Below the pieces are notes generated by a model. It saw only the letters and a program-made list of their open reading frames with translations, was not told the DNA's origin and searched no databases. 64,000 nt of DNA from contig CM072871.1 in assembly GCA_036937835.1 (NCBI GenBank), forward strand, positions 946,001-1,010,000, in the 5' to 3' direction. Position numbers and translations under genes: made by a program. Below, in pieces: positions 25,161-39,413 of the stretch. The first letter of the stretch is position 1. Each line of letters starts with the position of its first letter. The DNA is from Pampus argenteus. Taxonomy: Eukaryota > Chordata > Actinopteri > Scombriformes > Stromateidae.

Positions 25161-25379
25161 ATTATATATATTTTAACATTGTGACTCGTGCTATGTAGAT
25201 TTGTCTGCGGTTGCACTAAACTGTTAACCTCTCACCTTCTTCTGGATTTGAGCTGCAGAAAGGTGAAGAGCATCGACCCCGCATCAGATTAAACTTCGTC
25301 ACCGTGATGCAGCAGCAGGCTGGTTCGGGTTTTTTTTTTTTTTTTTTTCCTCGTTGGATATGAAGGAAGCTAATTATGT

Positions 25380-25830
25380 GTGTAAGGAGAAGGTTGGGAA
25401 AAATAATAAGATTACAAAGAATAATTTGCTGATATAATTACACCAAAATTGGGTACACACAATCGTAAAATACATGTATTGCTTGACCTGGGTTAGCCAG
25501 TGAAATAAATCCTCCTTCTATAGCCTTTGTTAATTTGTTTTTATCATCTCCAAGTGGTGTTTGTGCAGGCAGTTCAATTTGCATGTGTAATTCCACTGTG
25601 CAAATTGACAACAAGTAGATAATTCGAGGAAATAGGCTGGTTGCAGGCCCCTGCTATCTTCCCAAGCCTATTCATTTTGAGGAACTGCTGAGGCATGAAA
25701 CTCATACATCAACTATTTCCTGACAACGCTTAGGCTTATTGTCCCCTAAAATGTCATTACAGCCATTATTTATGAAGCTAATTCATTTATTAAACCATAT
25801 TTACTCTGACACATTCTAGCCGTATCCTGA
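25380..25830. promoter_or_regulatory. Candidate conserved non-coding element, strongest in the gene-free interval
   Basis: About 450 bases without repeats. There are paired caatttgcatgtgtaatt and gtgcaaattgacaa motifs (POU/octamer-like ATTTGCAT on one side), several ATTA cores and CCATTATTTATGAAG. The ATTTGCAT plus ATTA mix is frequent in neural enhancers. It is adjacent to a poly-T run at 25.33 kb. Confidence 0.3.
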
Positions 25831-27024
25831 GCTTTGCTTTTCAACAATGTCTTCAATGAGTCTGTGTGAACACTTACGGCCTCACAAAGTTTTGAATCAA
25901 TCCTATTTGTTGCACATAATAGTTGAAATATTGCAGTGTTTTTGACTTTATTCTTGAAACTTTTTCATGGTCTGCAGACGTGTGTTTGGTCTGTTTTATG
26001 TGTGTGTGTGTGTGTGTTTGTTAACGTGAACGTTATCAGATGGGTTGCAGCTTTCTTAGTCGCGCTGATAAATCCTTCCTCTAGTCACTTTGAACGCTCT
26101 GCAGCTAAAGAGGTAAAGAGGTGCCTCGTGGAGCCTCGTGGAGCCTCCTGGCCTGTTGCTGCTGACTTATGGATCTGTCAGTTTAGCGCCGCACACTTCA
26201 TGACAGTGTGGAGAATTTGCAATTGTGAGCGATGAAGTAACACATAGGGGGGTCATAAATTTTAATGTTACATGTTCTCGCTGGATAAATCCCTCATACT
26301 ATTCTCCTGCGTCTCTGTCTTTGGACTTACCTGTCACCCAAAAGCACTTATCACAGCAGTCACGATGAGTTGTGTTTGAACTGTTTTACAATATTGATTT
26401 GGAGGCATGACGTTTTAATTAATACTGGGTGTTAGCTGTCATATAGGCAGAATATGAGACAGGCGAGGTGCAGATAAAACTAAAGCACTTAGTGTGAAAA
26501 GGCTGTAAAAAGGGATCAATGTGGAGGGAGAGAGGCTGAAGTTAAGGTGGAGGAAACAGTCATATCTGTGCTCACTGTGTTTCTGTCTATTCTCATATGA
26601 TGGAGAGGCAGCGTGCCTTCTGTCTTCCACAGGTAGCACGTGTTGTTGGGAGAGTCAGAGAGATGACCGGCGGGGGAATTAGGTAACTTTGCTGCACTCC
26701 ATTGAACAGCAATAAGCTTTTAGGGCTTAGCGAGCATAAACACATTAAACTGATGAGATTCATCAGCACTCTTGTGTCAAATCTATTGTGCCCACAGGCA
26801 GCGCTCAGCAGCAGCTGGCTGCAGAGCGAGGAAAGGTTCGACCGATGGATGCTTCCTGCTTTACCAAAACTGAGTCAGGTGGTCTTTCAGCTGAAATATT
26901 TACCTTGACTTTTAATTTGAAATATCCTGAAAATAACAAGAGTTTATTGGAGGGTCACAACACAAACGGCTTCTTTTTATTCACTCAATTAAATATAGTC
27001 TGTATTGGAAAATAGCATCAAAGC

Positions 27025-27029
<5 letters not shown>

Positions 27030-27059
<30 letters not shown>
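27030..27059. repeat. (TA)n microsatellite
   Basis: A pure TA tract of about 15 units. Confidence 0.93.
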
Positions 27060-27066
<7 letters not shown>

Positions 27067-27999
27067 TATTGACTGTATTTGTGTTCACGGCCTGTTTTAT
27101 TGTTATAAATTCATACGCAGCAGGTTTGGCTAATTGCAAGCGAACCCTTAAACAGCAGCAACAAAAGGGCGTTTTTTTCATTTGCAGTTAGTTCAGCATA
27201 TTTGATGTTTAATTGGTGTAATCTCAGAGCTGCAAAGCTGGAGGACTTTACCCTGATTAAGTGATACATTTAAATTGAAATATTTCTTCTCAAAGGTAAG
27301 AAGACCCTTCAACTTCATTTCTCCATTTATCTGTTGTCTCTTCCTTTTTCAAATCATTATAGCCTTTTGCCTTTTGGATAGTTTCACTGGAGGCGACCAG
27401 ATTGGCATGAAATTAACCCAGTTTGAATCTTTACGTGGTCCAATCGGATGAGTTGAGATTTAATCTGGCCTGGCCTGCCCTACCGGAGTCAGACCCCTCA
27501 GATGAAATGGACTACATATTCATAGGTTCACTTGCACGGTTGATTATAACAGCATAGATGGAAGGTACAACCTTTCTCCTCGTTATCTTTATTCCAATTT
27601 TACTGTGTGTGAATGGATATTGAATATTGAATATAAATTCCTCCTCACTGATTGTCAAAAAGTAGGGACACAATGACACGGTGTTCATCACATATATCCA
27701 CATATGCAGGCGTTGAGTTCATGTTTTATCTTGTTCCACAGCTGATGTTTTAGTGTTGAAACAAGCGTTTCCTGTAGTTTCCACTTGAGGACAGCTAAAT
27801 ACTGCGGCTGCCCTCGTAGCTGTTCATTACCTACCCTGAAATAAAATAATACCTTGGAATAATGGGAAATATTACCTGATGAATTAATTATGACGATAGC
27901 ATCTAGTGTAGGAGGCTTAAATGCCATCTTAAATTACACGCAGGTTTTAGAAAACTTTCAACTTGCCTCATTTGCATAAAAAGTAGCAGCGATTTCCCA

Positions 28000-28028
28000 A
28001 GAAGAAGAAGAAGAAGAAGAAGAAGAAA
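28000..28028. repeat. (GAA)n repeat
   Basis: About nine GAA units, a purine-only tract. Short and intergenic. Confidence 0.9.
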
Positions 28029-30585
28029 GCGTCCATATTTATGGAGGAATTCACACAGCCCAACAAAGCAAGATTTACTAGCTGCCGTATGAATTATAGC
28101 AGGACTGGATTGAATTACGGGATGATTTTATTATGCATACAAATAATTAAGTAAAAATATATGCACTATATATATATTTCAAAGGTTACAGCATACCAAT
28201 CTAAAACTAAATTTGTTTTCACACTGAAGCTGTGGCAATTTTCTCATTGTTTTATTTGAATGTCACCAGTGATTGTCTGCTGCTGTAGTTCAACATTTTT
28301 AATTGACTTAATGCCCAAAATGCCAATTTAGAAACATGGAATTAAAGCGGTCAGCTCCCAGATAACAATAATCAAAATCCTGATGTAATTCTTTGTTATG
28401 TTTCATTATGTGTATGCGGGACCTGAGACTAATACCATCACATGTAAGAGTGGAGGAGATGGAGGACGTCTGTCTGTCACTAAAGCTTCTTGATTGCGTT
28501 CCCGAGTTATGATGACGATATAATCGTAGCACGAGCAGCGTTGTTATTATTGTTACCCAATAATCAGAATAATAATGGAAAGTAGCTGTTTTCTTATCGA
28601 TGTTGAGGAATAATTTATTTTTGGCAAACATGATGTGATTGCGAGTCATGCTCTACTGTAAACACGCCCTGCTGGCCTCCATTTATCATAATAAAATCAC
28701 GGCTTTGTTGGTAGCGGCTCTTTCTCAGCCCAAGTTGATCCCTCTCACCATCACTTTCCAAACACACTGCTGATTATCTGCACGCCGGATACAGTGTTTA
28801 TTTGCACTGTGTGTTGAAAGAAATACTATTTTCCCTCCTTCACAAAAGATCCAGCTGCTAATAAGCTCACGTGCACCTCCAGTACTGTAAGTTCACAGGT
28901 AAGCTCTCCATCACGGCATCATAGCAGCTGAAGGAGAAAAAGAGCCCATATTGTGGAAATCTCCTTCTCCTTAGAGAGAAAGAGGGGGAGAGAAAGTGGA
29001 GGAAGGAATGCCTCGCCTTCCTCATTACACTGCTGTCATTTACTCTTCATCCCCCGTACTCTTTAGTGGCATTAAGACGGGATGTAAATTTGACAGTTAA
29101 CGCTGTTAGAAAATGGCTAGTTCAAGAAGGGCAGGAATTAGAGATGGGCATTAGGCGCTGATAAGCTCCTTTCCTCTGCCGCGGCGGCTGCTTAACATTC
29201 ATGGGAAAGTCATCATCAAACAACGTTATCACAGCTCTGTTGACGGCTGAGGAACATCATCACTATGATAATTTTTTTTATAGCTGTGAGCCAAAAAAGC
29301 ACTCTTTTATTTCAGCGGTTTGTTAATGAGATAGGAGCTTGTTGGTATGGGCAAATGCAAACTTGCCACTCTCCAGCGTTTGTTTGAGTCCCCCAGCCTC
29401 CCCCCTCAGCCCCCCCCCTCCCCCCCTCACTGTTTAATGTTGTGGGGAGGGGCGGGGGGGTATGTACTCCTTTCGAAGTGCTCTGTGTACATTGCTGAAG
29501 GAGGGCCTTTATGTGTACCTTTGCAGATCAGTCGCTCAAAGAGAGGAAAACACGGTTATATCAACAAACGCTCTCTCCTAACCGCCCTGTAGCTGGCACC
29601 TGTCACTCACCTGGGATTCAGCCATAGATCTGAATAGAGGCAGCAGACTGTTGATGGTTATTGAAGCTGAGTAAACTCCCAACAGCAAAAGCATGTGATC
29701 AACTCTGCTATTAATGATGAAAAGGCTGCTTAAACTGTCGCATCTCAAGGGCTTCAATAATAATGTCTACACATGGTTTGCTTTGTTTCTTCCTACTTGT
29801 TCGCTGCGCTCCTGACTGGTCGGTTCAGAGGTGTCTTGCTTTCTGCTGCCAAGGCTAAGCAGCTTTCTTATGGACGGGGATGCAAACTGTGGGCTGCAGA
29901 TACCAAAATCAGATTTTGGCTTTATCGCTGTTTGTGTTTGTGGAGTGGGCTGAGAGCGATTTAGTCTTTGGAAATCTTTACCGGGGAGACAACAAATCAT
30001 CTCTAACTTGTTCTAATTACTTCTAAAACTTTTTGTTTGCACTGCAGTTAGTGAACAAAGTCATTATTTAATGTGTAATGTTATGAAAGCTCTATTTATA
30101 TAATGTTATTACTACATAACAACATTACTGTTGCAGGTTCAGAGTATAAATGGATGCAATAGTCCATCATTTCATCTTTATTTAGTTTATGCATTGAGGC
30201 AGTACAATTAAAATCTGAGTTTGCTGTTGGTATTTAAGTTTTTAATATTTCTGTTTTGATACTCCAGGTGTGCAAAATAAATGATCGGCATCATAAATCC
30301 AGTTTTCAGATTAACCACATTAAATAATTCATATTAAAAAGCACCTAATATTAAACCAGTTGTAATGACAACTGCTTATTCACTATAATTAGCTGCAGCC
30401 TGATGAGTATCCGTTAGCATCCAAACATGTCACTGGATCACTTTATGGATATCCAGATTGTTTATATACTGACTGGCTTGTTTCTTTATCGTCATCATAG
30501 CGTATTATAAAGACCAGAAGTTTTTATTGCTTCTAGTTAAAGAAATACTCAAATCTTTGGGCACAAAAACCACAAACTCACTCTC

Positions 30586-30643
30586 AGAAGCAGGTAGAAG
30601 CAGGTAGACGCAGGTAGAAGCAGGTAGACGCAGGTAGACGCAG
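30586..30643. repeat. 10-bp tandem repeat (caggtagaag/caggtagacg)
   Basis: About five copies of a decamer alternating caggtagaag and caggtagacg. Confidence 0.9.
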
Positions 30644-32559
30644 CAGCTTGTCTCCACAGGGCAGCTCTCGGTAATCGTTATGGCAGACGTTAACGAGCAC
30701 GAGTCAACACTTCCTGTCTTAAATCACACAGGACCAGACATCGAATCCTGCCTGGCGAAGAGTTTCACCGTTAAAATTCACGTCGTAAGAAGCTTTTTCA
30801 GAGTTGACTCAGAATTATGATTTTTAACGTGGAGATGAAGAAACAACATTATTACCAGACAAACTGCCGTCTGATTACCTCTGAGTTGTTTGTTGTTGTT
30901 GTTGTTGTTTTTCCAAAGTACCCAATAAATGTTGTGGTGGTTCGGTAACGCGGCTCAGACCGGTGCCTGCTGGCCAGATGTAGCGGTTCTGTCAGACAGC
31001 TGTATGAAGACATGATGATAACCGATGATTCAGGGAACTTTATGCAGAAACCAACAAACAGCCTGTCAAAAAGCAAATCAGTCAGTTTGCAGGAAGCGTA
31101 ATGAAAAGCCTCCATACTGTAGAAACTAATGTCTCTGTTATTAACTGGGTTCAACAGCCAACATAAGCAAAACTACGCTGATGTTATCATTTAAAGTCTA
31201 ATATAGCAGAAATTCATTTTAATGTTGTCATCCGCTGAAACCTTGTTTATCCATTAATGGATTTGTTTATGAATTGACTGGATTGAAGACATTTTTTCCA
31301 CATTAATGAATTCATTGAGTGATTGATTTGAGAACAGCGTATCATTGTGTAAGTCTGCTTGTTGTACAAGTTTGGAGTCGTCTCATTCTTTGGAAATATG
31401 AGTACAATGCAAACGAATCGCAGATGTGCTGCAATCCTTTTGGATCCGCAGTAATTATGTCTTCTGAGTCGACTCCGCAGCATTATCTCCACTTTGTAGT
31501 GGTCTCTGAGTCCTTTGTCATGTTAGTTCAGCAGACCTCTGTGCTGCAAACCACCGTCGCTGTTACTCAGCGCCACTTTGGGAACGAGGAAACAGGACAG
31601 AGCTTGTGTTTCTGAGTCGAGGGAAGCCCTGAATCTGTACTCGACAATGTCTTTTCTGTCCTGATGTATACATATATATGTCCCCATACATTTAATTTAG
31701 TGATTTTCTATGTTGAAATATTTATTGTTATGCCACCTTCGCAGAAACGTGGTTGAATTCAACCGACAGAGGAAACATTTGGTTTTAAAGGCTCCTTCTG
31801 CCTCACCGAACTCCTCCGTAACCGAGCAACACTTTTTTATTTATGATAATGAAATGTAATTCTGCCCTTTATTGACAGGCAGTGCTCTTATACCCGAGTA
31901 AATTATTCTCTTTTTACCACTGCTTCCAATTTTTAAAACCATTACTTAATCACGTTGTCAAAATCCCCTTTTCCTCTCATCAATCCTACATTGAGCTTTA
32001 TTTGTGATCCTCTATTTCTTATGCCCTCACACACTTTATTCACTCTCATTTCTCTCCTTCAATTTCCCTGCATTGGTGTTTATTTTCCTGAGGAAGACTG
32101 GATTACCTCCACTGAAAAAGCTGTTACTCAGATTTTAGATCATCTACTAAATCCATTAGGGGGAAATATACAAATATCCCACTTTTCCCTGACGTGTTTT
32201 CTCATCTTGTGGCTGCAGAGGCTTACAGTGCTAATAATAGCAGGTCGTCTGCAACAGTTTTGTCTCCTAGCATGTCTATGGTTATTGTATTATAAATCCC
32301 AACAGGCAGCAGCCTTATTCTCTGCTAGATACTGAACATTATTTAGTCACATTATAATCAATAAGTGTATGACAGCCTCCTAATTCATAATGTATTCATT
32401 TATAATTAGCAGCTTTAATGAAACTGATATTATTATATTAGTTATTAGGTGTACAGTTTCAACAGAAACAAATCCACTCATTCAGTACAATAAAAGTGTC
32501 CACATGAAAGAAATAAAGTGAAGAAGCAAAGAGCATTGAAGCTAACGAAGTGTATTACA

Positions 32560-33120
32560 CACTTATTAAAGTCATTTTCACTTTGCCTCCCAGACCTGAC
32601 CAAAAAACACTTTCAAATTCTCATTGTACTCCGAGGTGGAATATGTGCAGCTTGGTAACTTTGAAGTAAGCTCGGAAACGTATATAGGTAGACAGGGGTG
32701 GCATCAAATAATCAGCAACTTCAAAAAGCATGCTGCCACTTAGCACTCCTAAAGCTAATGTCCCCGAGACATTCAGGATGGAAATTATTCAAACTCATTT
32801 AGTGGCAGCAAATTGGTCTAAGTTCAATCAGAAAACAGACTGACACTGAACAAGAAGTGCAGCCTAATTATACTTGTTTGTCAAATGAAAATTTCATTTG
32901 GGCAGAAATGAAACCTCCGAGCAACTTCTTTTAAGGTGAGCTCCTAGTTGTATTATCAGCTAAATGCAGTAAAATCCATAATCATACGATGATAATGAAA
33001 ATGGAGCCAATGTTAACATTCAGGCTTCCAGTGCCCCGGGCACGCGGCGATAAAAATTAAGTACCATAGTCCTCTGCCAGGCACGCTGACACCCGGGCTG
33101 GTCTTTAGCCTCTTAGATGC
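32560..33120. promoter_or_regulatory. Candidate conserved non-coding element
   Basis: Repeat-free non-coding block with catcaaataatcag, gaaattattcaaactcattt, cagcctaattatactt and a palindromic gaaaatttcattt motif. There is no coding signal. The enhancer call rests on composition. Confidence 0.22.
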
Positions 33121-33772
33121 GTTTTTGCATTTTAAAAACTTTATCAAAGCACTGTTGCAATGTGGAAAATGTCAACGTGAAATGCACTGAAGGCAAATTG
33201 GAATTTCATTAATAGTAAAATTATTGCTTTTGACTGATGTATTACTATGCTTGTTAGGAGCTGGAGAGTGGAACGCCCGTCTGTCTGGTCGCCGTCTCGC
33301 CTCCGTTTGTCCCGTGCCATTTGCTGAAAGTTAAGAGATCTACTTTCCAACTGAAAATGGAAACAGCAAGTCGCTAAAGTTGCAGGAAGTCTAGTTGTAG
33401 CCCTTTAGTGTGTCGGCTAGTGTCCACATGAATGTGCTGATCTTATTAAAGAGGATAACAACCTTATGATTGACGTCTGATTGTAACTAATATCAGCATA
33501 TTATCACAGGTAAACAAACGTCACCTGATGTAAAGGTGTCACCTCGCTGAGACCGGTGGTGTTTATTGGTTTACCTTGTAATCCTCTCGACGCCAATGTT
33601 GTCGATGACGGAGAAGAAAAACGGGCAGATGGAGGACATTTAGGACAGAGTAGCATCGATGGTGTTCATGTCGTTGAACAGTAACAACATTTTATAGCGT
33701 TGTACGTTGTTCTACGGGTGAAAATGGTTCATTGAAAAAGAGTCGAGTAACACAACGTGTTGACAAATAACC

Positions 33773-33876
33773 TGTTTATTAATGTTTATTAATGCTTATT
33801 AATGTTTATTAATGATTATTAATGTTTATTAATGTTTATTAATGCTTATTAATGTTTATTAATGCTTATTAATGCT
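33773..33876. repeat. 10-bp tandem repeat (tttattaatg/cttattaatg)
   Basis: About ten decamer copies, ttattaatg preceded by t, c or a, with one gatt variant. Confidence 0.93.
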
Positions 33877-34264
33877 TCGGTTTGTAGTCGAAACAGCTTC
33901 CTTATAATAATTAAAGAACTTGATGTTTTGCTTCATCTGATGAATTAAGCTTCATTTCGTGCCGATACAGGAAATGATTTGGCTGTATCGGCGGTCTCAG
34001 ACTGGTTCACATGTGCATCGTCTTTCTGAGGAGCTTCTGATCCGACACATAAACACGTCTTTGTTATGTCTATTTTTTTATTTTCCCAGAAAGATAATAA
34101 AAGGTCACAACACAGTGTGTCTATTGTTCAGGGCTGTAATACAGAAACCGAGTCGAGACGAGCACCAAAATAATGTATCTGATGTGTTTTAACCCTGGAA
34201 GGTTTAAATGTTACAACCAATAAATATTATAGATTTAATATTGTAGAAATGATCTTTAACCCCC

Positions 34265-34282
34265 AAAAAAAAAAAAAAAAAA
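34265..34282. repeat. Poly(A) run
   Basis: About 18 uninterrupted A after a C run. It could be a retroposon tail, but no target-site duplication or body is evident. Confidence 0.8.
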
Positions 34283-36420
34283 ACGAAGAATTTGTTTTGT
34301 TGCATGAAATAAATATTGAACATTTATTAACAGCCAAATATATTTCTGTATATTATATTTTTATATTATTATTTTTATTATAGACTGAATTTAACAAATC
34401 AACACTAAATATTACATGCAGCAAAATGCATAAATAAATCTATCAGAAAATATTCATCCAATAAAAGGTTTAAAACATTTAAATCAAAACATCACCAGAG
34501 TTTTAATATTCACTGTTTATATTAGATTTTAAATGATTTTAAATAAGTCAGTAATTATTCATCTGATAATTACTGTAATTACAGCAGGTTGAAGCTCACT
34601 GCTGCAGACACATTTAAACCTGGTTTTCTGTAATTTAAAGGAAACTTCAAATCAAACAATGTTGTCACTCTTTTCATCGACTTTAATGACACGATTAATT
34701 GGATTTGTAATGATGTTTTAAGCAAACTTATTTCAACAGACATCTTTGAGGCAGTGGCCTTCATGATAACGGTGAAGAGTACATGTCTGGCATGCAGTCT
34801 GTGGATGAGACGGTGAAGTATTTCATAGTATTTGCAGTAAAGCTCTGACCTCTTGTGTCTTATTGTGGAAGTGCAGATCTCAATAACAAGCTTCATAATG
34901 AAATATCTGTAGGTATGCACTTTAATTAAAACATAAAGCTTCCTGAAGGCTCCTCCATCATGTAGGAACAGTTGGCTGATGTTTTAAAAACCCAAAGAAG
35001 CGTTCCACGAGGATCCATTTATGGAGCTGTGAAGGAACCTTTATGAGGTTCTCAAAGGAACCACAGCGGTGCAGGTTGACCCGGGTTACTGAAGCAGCTC
35101 GTAACAGAACACATCCAGGACAGATCTGCATTTAATTAACCCATATCTAGTGACCTTTGCTGTCTGACGTCCTCGACTCCTTCCCGTCACCCTCCGCTGA
35201 ACGCCGTTAAAGTCAAAAATGTCATAAAATATTCCTTAATCCTTCAACAATACTGCTTTAACCGCTGTCATGTGGAACGTGATGCTACCTGATAAGTGAC
35301 CTTTTAAAGTTTCTGCTGCTAACTAACAAACAGCTGGCACAGCTAGCAAAACAATACGAGTCTGCAGGCGATAAGTTTTGGAAACAGATCGGTTTGATAT
35401 GATCGAGAACCAGGAGTGTGACATGCTGCCGGGCGGTTGGTGAAGAACAGACGACCATCTGCTGACAACAAGTCACTCGCTAAATCACTTTAATGAGGTT
35501 GATTTAGTTTTGAGCCGCGGTCAACATGAATTGATGCAGTCGATTCTATAAATAATATCAACATTTGGTTCATTTTTACAAACTCATATTTATTATTATA
35601 AATATTAACAGCAGAAAACTATTGAATTTCACATCATATCAGACATTGATAAATGTAATAAATTCTCTTTATTAATTATTTAAAACACATTTAACCTAAA
35701 AACTGCATATAAAAGTTAAATGAGTGGAAGCAGGCTGCTGTTGTATATTTAATATGTTAAAGGAACTTTTTATTCATATTTTACTGTCACCTGTGATGAC
35801 TGATGGAGTCCAGCGCTGCTTTTACTAATGTTGACTCGTCTTATGAATCATCATTTTCAGCCTGATGAATCCTAATGAAGCACATTTACTCCACGATGAG
35901 GCCGGCTGGCAAACTTTCTCTGGAAAATGAAACTATTATCTCGCAGCAGACACGCACAGGGCTCAATATAAATACATAAAGTCAGTTATCTAGTGGCCAG
36001 TGTGATTACTGTAGTAAAGCTGACATCCAAATTGACTGTGTTATCGTGTCGAAGTGATTTCAGCTGAGTGGAGACTGTAGATGAAAGCAAAACGATCTTT
36101 AATAGTAGTCAAAGATGGCTGCTCGATAAGTTCACCCACAACAGTTTTGATCAATGAAGCGTGCATTCAGTTTATTTCCTATTTAGATATGTGAGATAAA
36201 CTTAACTGGCCTTCTAAGTGCTTCATAAATCATATTCCCCTCAGTACACGGTAATAATGACGTTATGGTTCAGGAACATCATAGTGAGACGCTGTCTCCT
36301 GTGTTTGATTCAGCTTTTAATAATAATAATAATAATAAAATGCTTTAGTTTTATATCTACATATTTATCCTTTGAGTTTTTGAGTTTATGAACTATTACT
36401 CCACGATAAGTATCTTTTCC

Positions 36421-36530
36421 TGGATGTCGGATGGCCAAATAATTGAAAACGGGCCTTGAACCAACGTTTGAGGAGCTTCGCCGGCCTCGTGTCCGGAAGC
36501 CCGTGGGTTCGATCTGCTGCTCTCGTATGA
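36421..36530 (+). other. Degenerate tRNA-like segment (possible tRNA-derived SINE or tRNA pseudogene)
   Basis: Contains gatggccaaataattgaaaa (A-box-like tggccnannnnttnaa), cttgaacca in anticodon-arm position and cgtgggttcgatc (close to the Pol III B box ggttcganncc). The order resembles a Ser-type tRNA, but the segment is about 25 bases too long and stems cannot be fully paired by eye. No SINE body or A-rich tail is clear downstream. An unexplained minus-strand open frame also crosses it. Confidence 0.3.
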
Positions 36531-38726
36531 CAACGGCTGTCAGCTGATGTGGGAGCACCGGCTGTGGAAAATGTCAAAGCTATTTTCCTCTTTACTAGTC
36601 AATGCGATGCTTGTTTAATAGTAATTGGAATCTTATCCTGCTGTTTGCTCATCATTTCCTATGTCTGGTTATTCCACACATAAACTCCATTTAAGTTTTT
36701 AATAACATTTTAGAATAGTTCCCATTCAGGTAAACAGAATCTGATTACCTTGATGGATTGAAAATGTATGTCTGACGGTAGTTTATTTGATTTATTTATT
36801 CAAGAGGCCTCAAATGGAGGCAAACAAACGGCGGCCGGCGCTCTCCTGCACAGGTTTTATATTTTGTGCAGAGACACTAGAAATAAGAATAACGCTGATT
36901 TGTTTGTTCGGACAGATTATCATTGTTGCCGCTCCGCTGCTGTCCGCTGGCGTGACTTTAGATATTTCTGAAAACTGAATGAATGCACATTCGAAGCCAG
37001 AAGCCAGCGAGCAGTCACCTGATGTAAAACTATTCTGTGATAGTTTTGGATTTCTCTTCCTCTATAAGCCTCTCATTGTTTTGGACGACCTGCTTTGTAA
37101 AGTGCTCGCCAGCTGCTTACCAAATGAGGTTATAGTGTTTCCCTATCAACTGTAAATTTCAATAATTTGTTGGAGGGGCCTCTCACTGTCAGTTTTTATC
37201 ATATTATCAATGACGACTCAATTTTCCTCTGCCACTCCATCTCAAGCACTGACCCCCGGCCCTATTACAGTCCTGTAATGAAGTGCAATGGAGTGGTAAT
37301 TGGTCCACATTATGCCAGATCAGGTAACATTAGACTTATTTTCTTATCACAATGAGCCCTGCTGGTGACTCTCAATGAGAAACCAAACACACTTCCTTTC
37401 TTATGCGGGCTATCATCCAAATAACATTTCAGCTGGAGACCCTTTCCCCATTTCAGTTTTCCATTTCAAGATTGCACTCTGTGTCCTCGGATTGTGCTTT
37501 GTTTCTAGTTTCCTCCACTTTAAATGTCTCCCAAACGGCCTCAGAGGCAGTGCAGATATGAGGTAGAGCTTTCCTGGGACGGGGAAGTACAGTAAATGAG
37601 ACGGTAACGTGACCGTGATGTCGGCAACGTCCCGCTCTGCTCCGGCCTCCTGGTGCTTCAGTCGTGTTTTTCTGGCATTTTACGTTCTTCTCTTTGAATT
37701 CAGCTGATTTTATGAGCCCAGAAATCCCAGTTTCACAGTGCAAAGGAGGCATAAAGTAATGAAAACCTTTCACGCAGAACTTCATCATGTAGACGTTTTA
37801 GAAATCAGCTGTAGTTTAGAAAATTGGTACAAATAAATGATCTGGTACGAATGATTGACGTGTCTGTCAGCCTTGAAGGAGACTGAAACCCGTGAAAAGA
37901 AACCAGGTAGTAAACAGGCTGTAACGGCGAGCAGCTCCTGGATGAACCCGTGCTCCGGGAGGCAGGATGTCACGTCTGTTGTGAGCTGACGCAAACTCTC
38001 TAGCAGAGACGCTGTGTGTGCTGAAACCACACTGAGCAGTAAAAAGACAGGATATTGGATAACAAGGTTAAAATATAGGAGCAAAAATATTCTCTTATTA
38101 AACTCAGGCTGCAGGGATTTGATTTGAGCCACCTAATAGATAGTGGTTTCAAGAGAGCCCAAACAAAAGGTAACGGGCCGGTCACGTTGTGGTAGCTAAT
38201 GGCAGAGTTAGAAGAAATTAGGGGGCTTCTTTTTCTACAGGAAATTGTACTTAAAGACGGGTCATGGATCACCCTGCTCTTCACAGGCAGCTTCAGAAGT
38301 GAACTTTAAGAGGTCTACGGCGTAGAAAGAGGTCAAAGCAGACACACAACTAATTGTATTATAGGAGAAAGCAAAGCTGCATTCACTGATTTATGAATAA
38401 ACTCATGAAATCTGGTGAATTCTAGTTTTAGGAAACTTCAGATACGGTAAAATAAACCAAACTTTAGTTTCTTCTTAGCCGTGAGATTTCTACAAGAGAT
38501 GTGACACTTTGGTTTCTGGTTTTTGTTTCACTCACGGTTGCTTTGTATTTATTGGCTTTTACTAATCAGTTAAAACCACGTAGCACAAGTGCAGCCTGAA
38601 CACGTCACATGCGTGTTTTATTTAGCCTCTATGTGAAGCTCAAACCACCTGCTCACATTTAGACTGAGGCTCATTCAACTGAGTACAAATGTCAAAGCTG
38701 AGTATGTGCACTTCTGCTTTATAATA

Positions 38727-38765
38727 TCTATATATATCTCTATATATATATATATATAGATATAC
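38727..38765. repeat. (TA)n microsatellite
   Basis: A TA tract with tatatc interruptions at its left edge. Confidence 0.9.
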
Positions 38766-39380
38766 TCTTTTTTTTCTACATAGCTTAACATTTACACGCT
38801 CGTAAAATGGGAAATAAAATCAGATTATTAAAAACAGGATGTGTATAGTTTACGGCCTTCGTGACCTGACAGGGTTCCTGTCTTTTCCTTTAACGATACG
38901 AGTCTATCTGCGGTCGTCTTCCTGGCCTGCAGCAGCACAGACGGTTGTCCTCGTCGTGTGTCTGTAGCTCAGTCTCCAGCATAATGAAATCTAAAACAAT
39001 TCTTTATACTGTTAGTGTGATGTGATATCACCACACCTGTGTAGAAATACCTGGATCCCATCATCTGCATGGCTTTCTCATGGCAGCTGTGTACATATAC
39101 TGACCGGTGGTGTCTGCTGGCCTCTAGTGGTCAATCAGTGTGGTGCTGCGTGTTGTTGCAATCACTTGGTTCATGTTAACAACACCTAAGTTAGAGCAGG
39201 TCTGAATTTCACAAAGCCAGTAACAGTTACAACATCCAGATGACGAATTCATTCAGTCGTCCAACTTGAGAAATACGCTGCGTGTTTATCTGAGATATGA
39301 TCAGACTGTGACTGTAAGCATGCTGCACCTTGTTAAGGAAGTGAAAAACTGGAAGAAGAGTGTGAACAACACTGCAGGTG

Positions 39381-39382
<2 letters not shown>

Positions 39383-39412
<30 letters not shown>
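39383..39412. repeat. (GT)n microsatellite
   Basis: About 15 GT units, roughly 400 bases upstream of the pik3ap1 start codon. It may lie in the promoter-proximal region. Confidence 0.93.

Positions 39413-39413
<1 letters not shown>

Noticed and set aside
36310..36577. Minus-strand frames containing FNYLAIRHPGKDTYRG
   Set aside because: Not recognised, no splice support, and the region looks like a degenerate tRNA-like segment rather than coding DNA.
37453..38284. Several adjacent minus-strand frames of 90-115 codons at 37.4-38.3 kb
   Set aside because: They are in different frames without consistent donor and acceptor sites, and I recognise no protein family in them.
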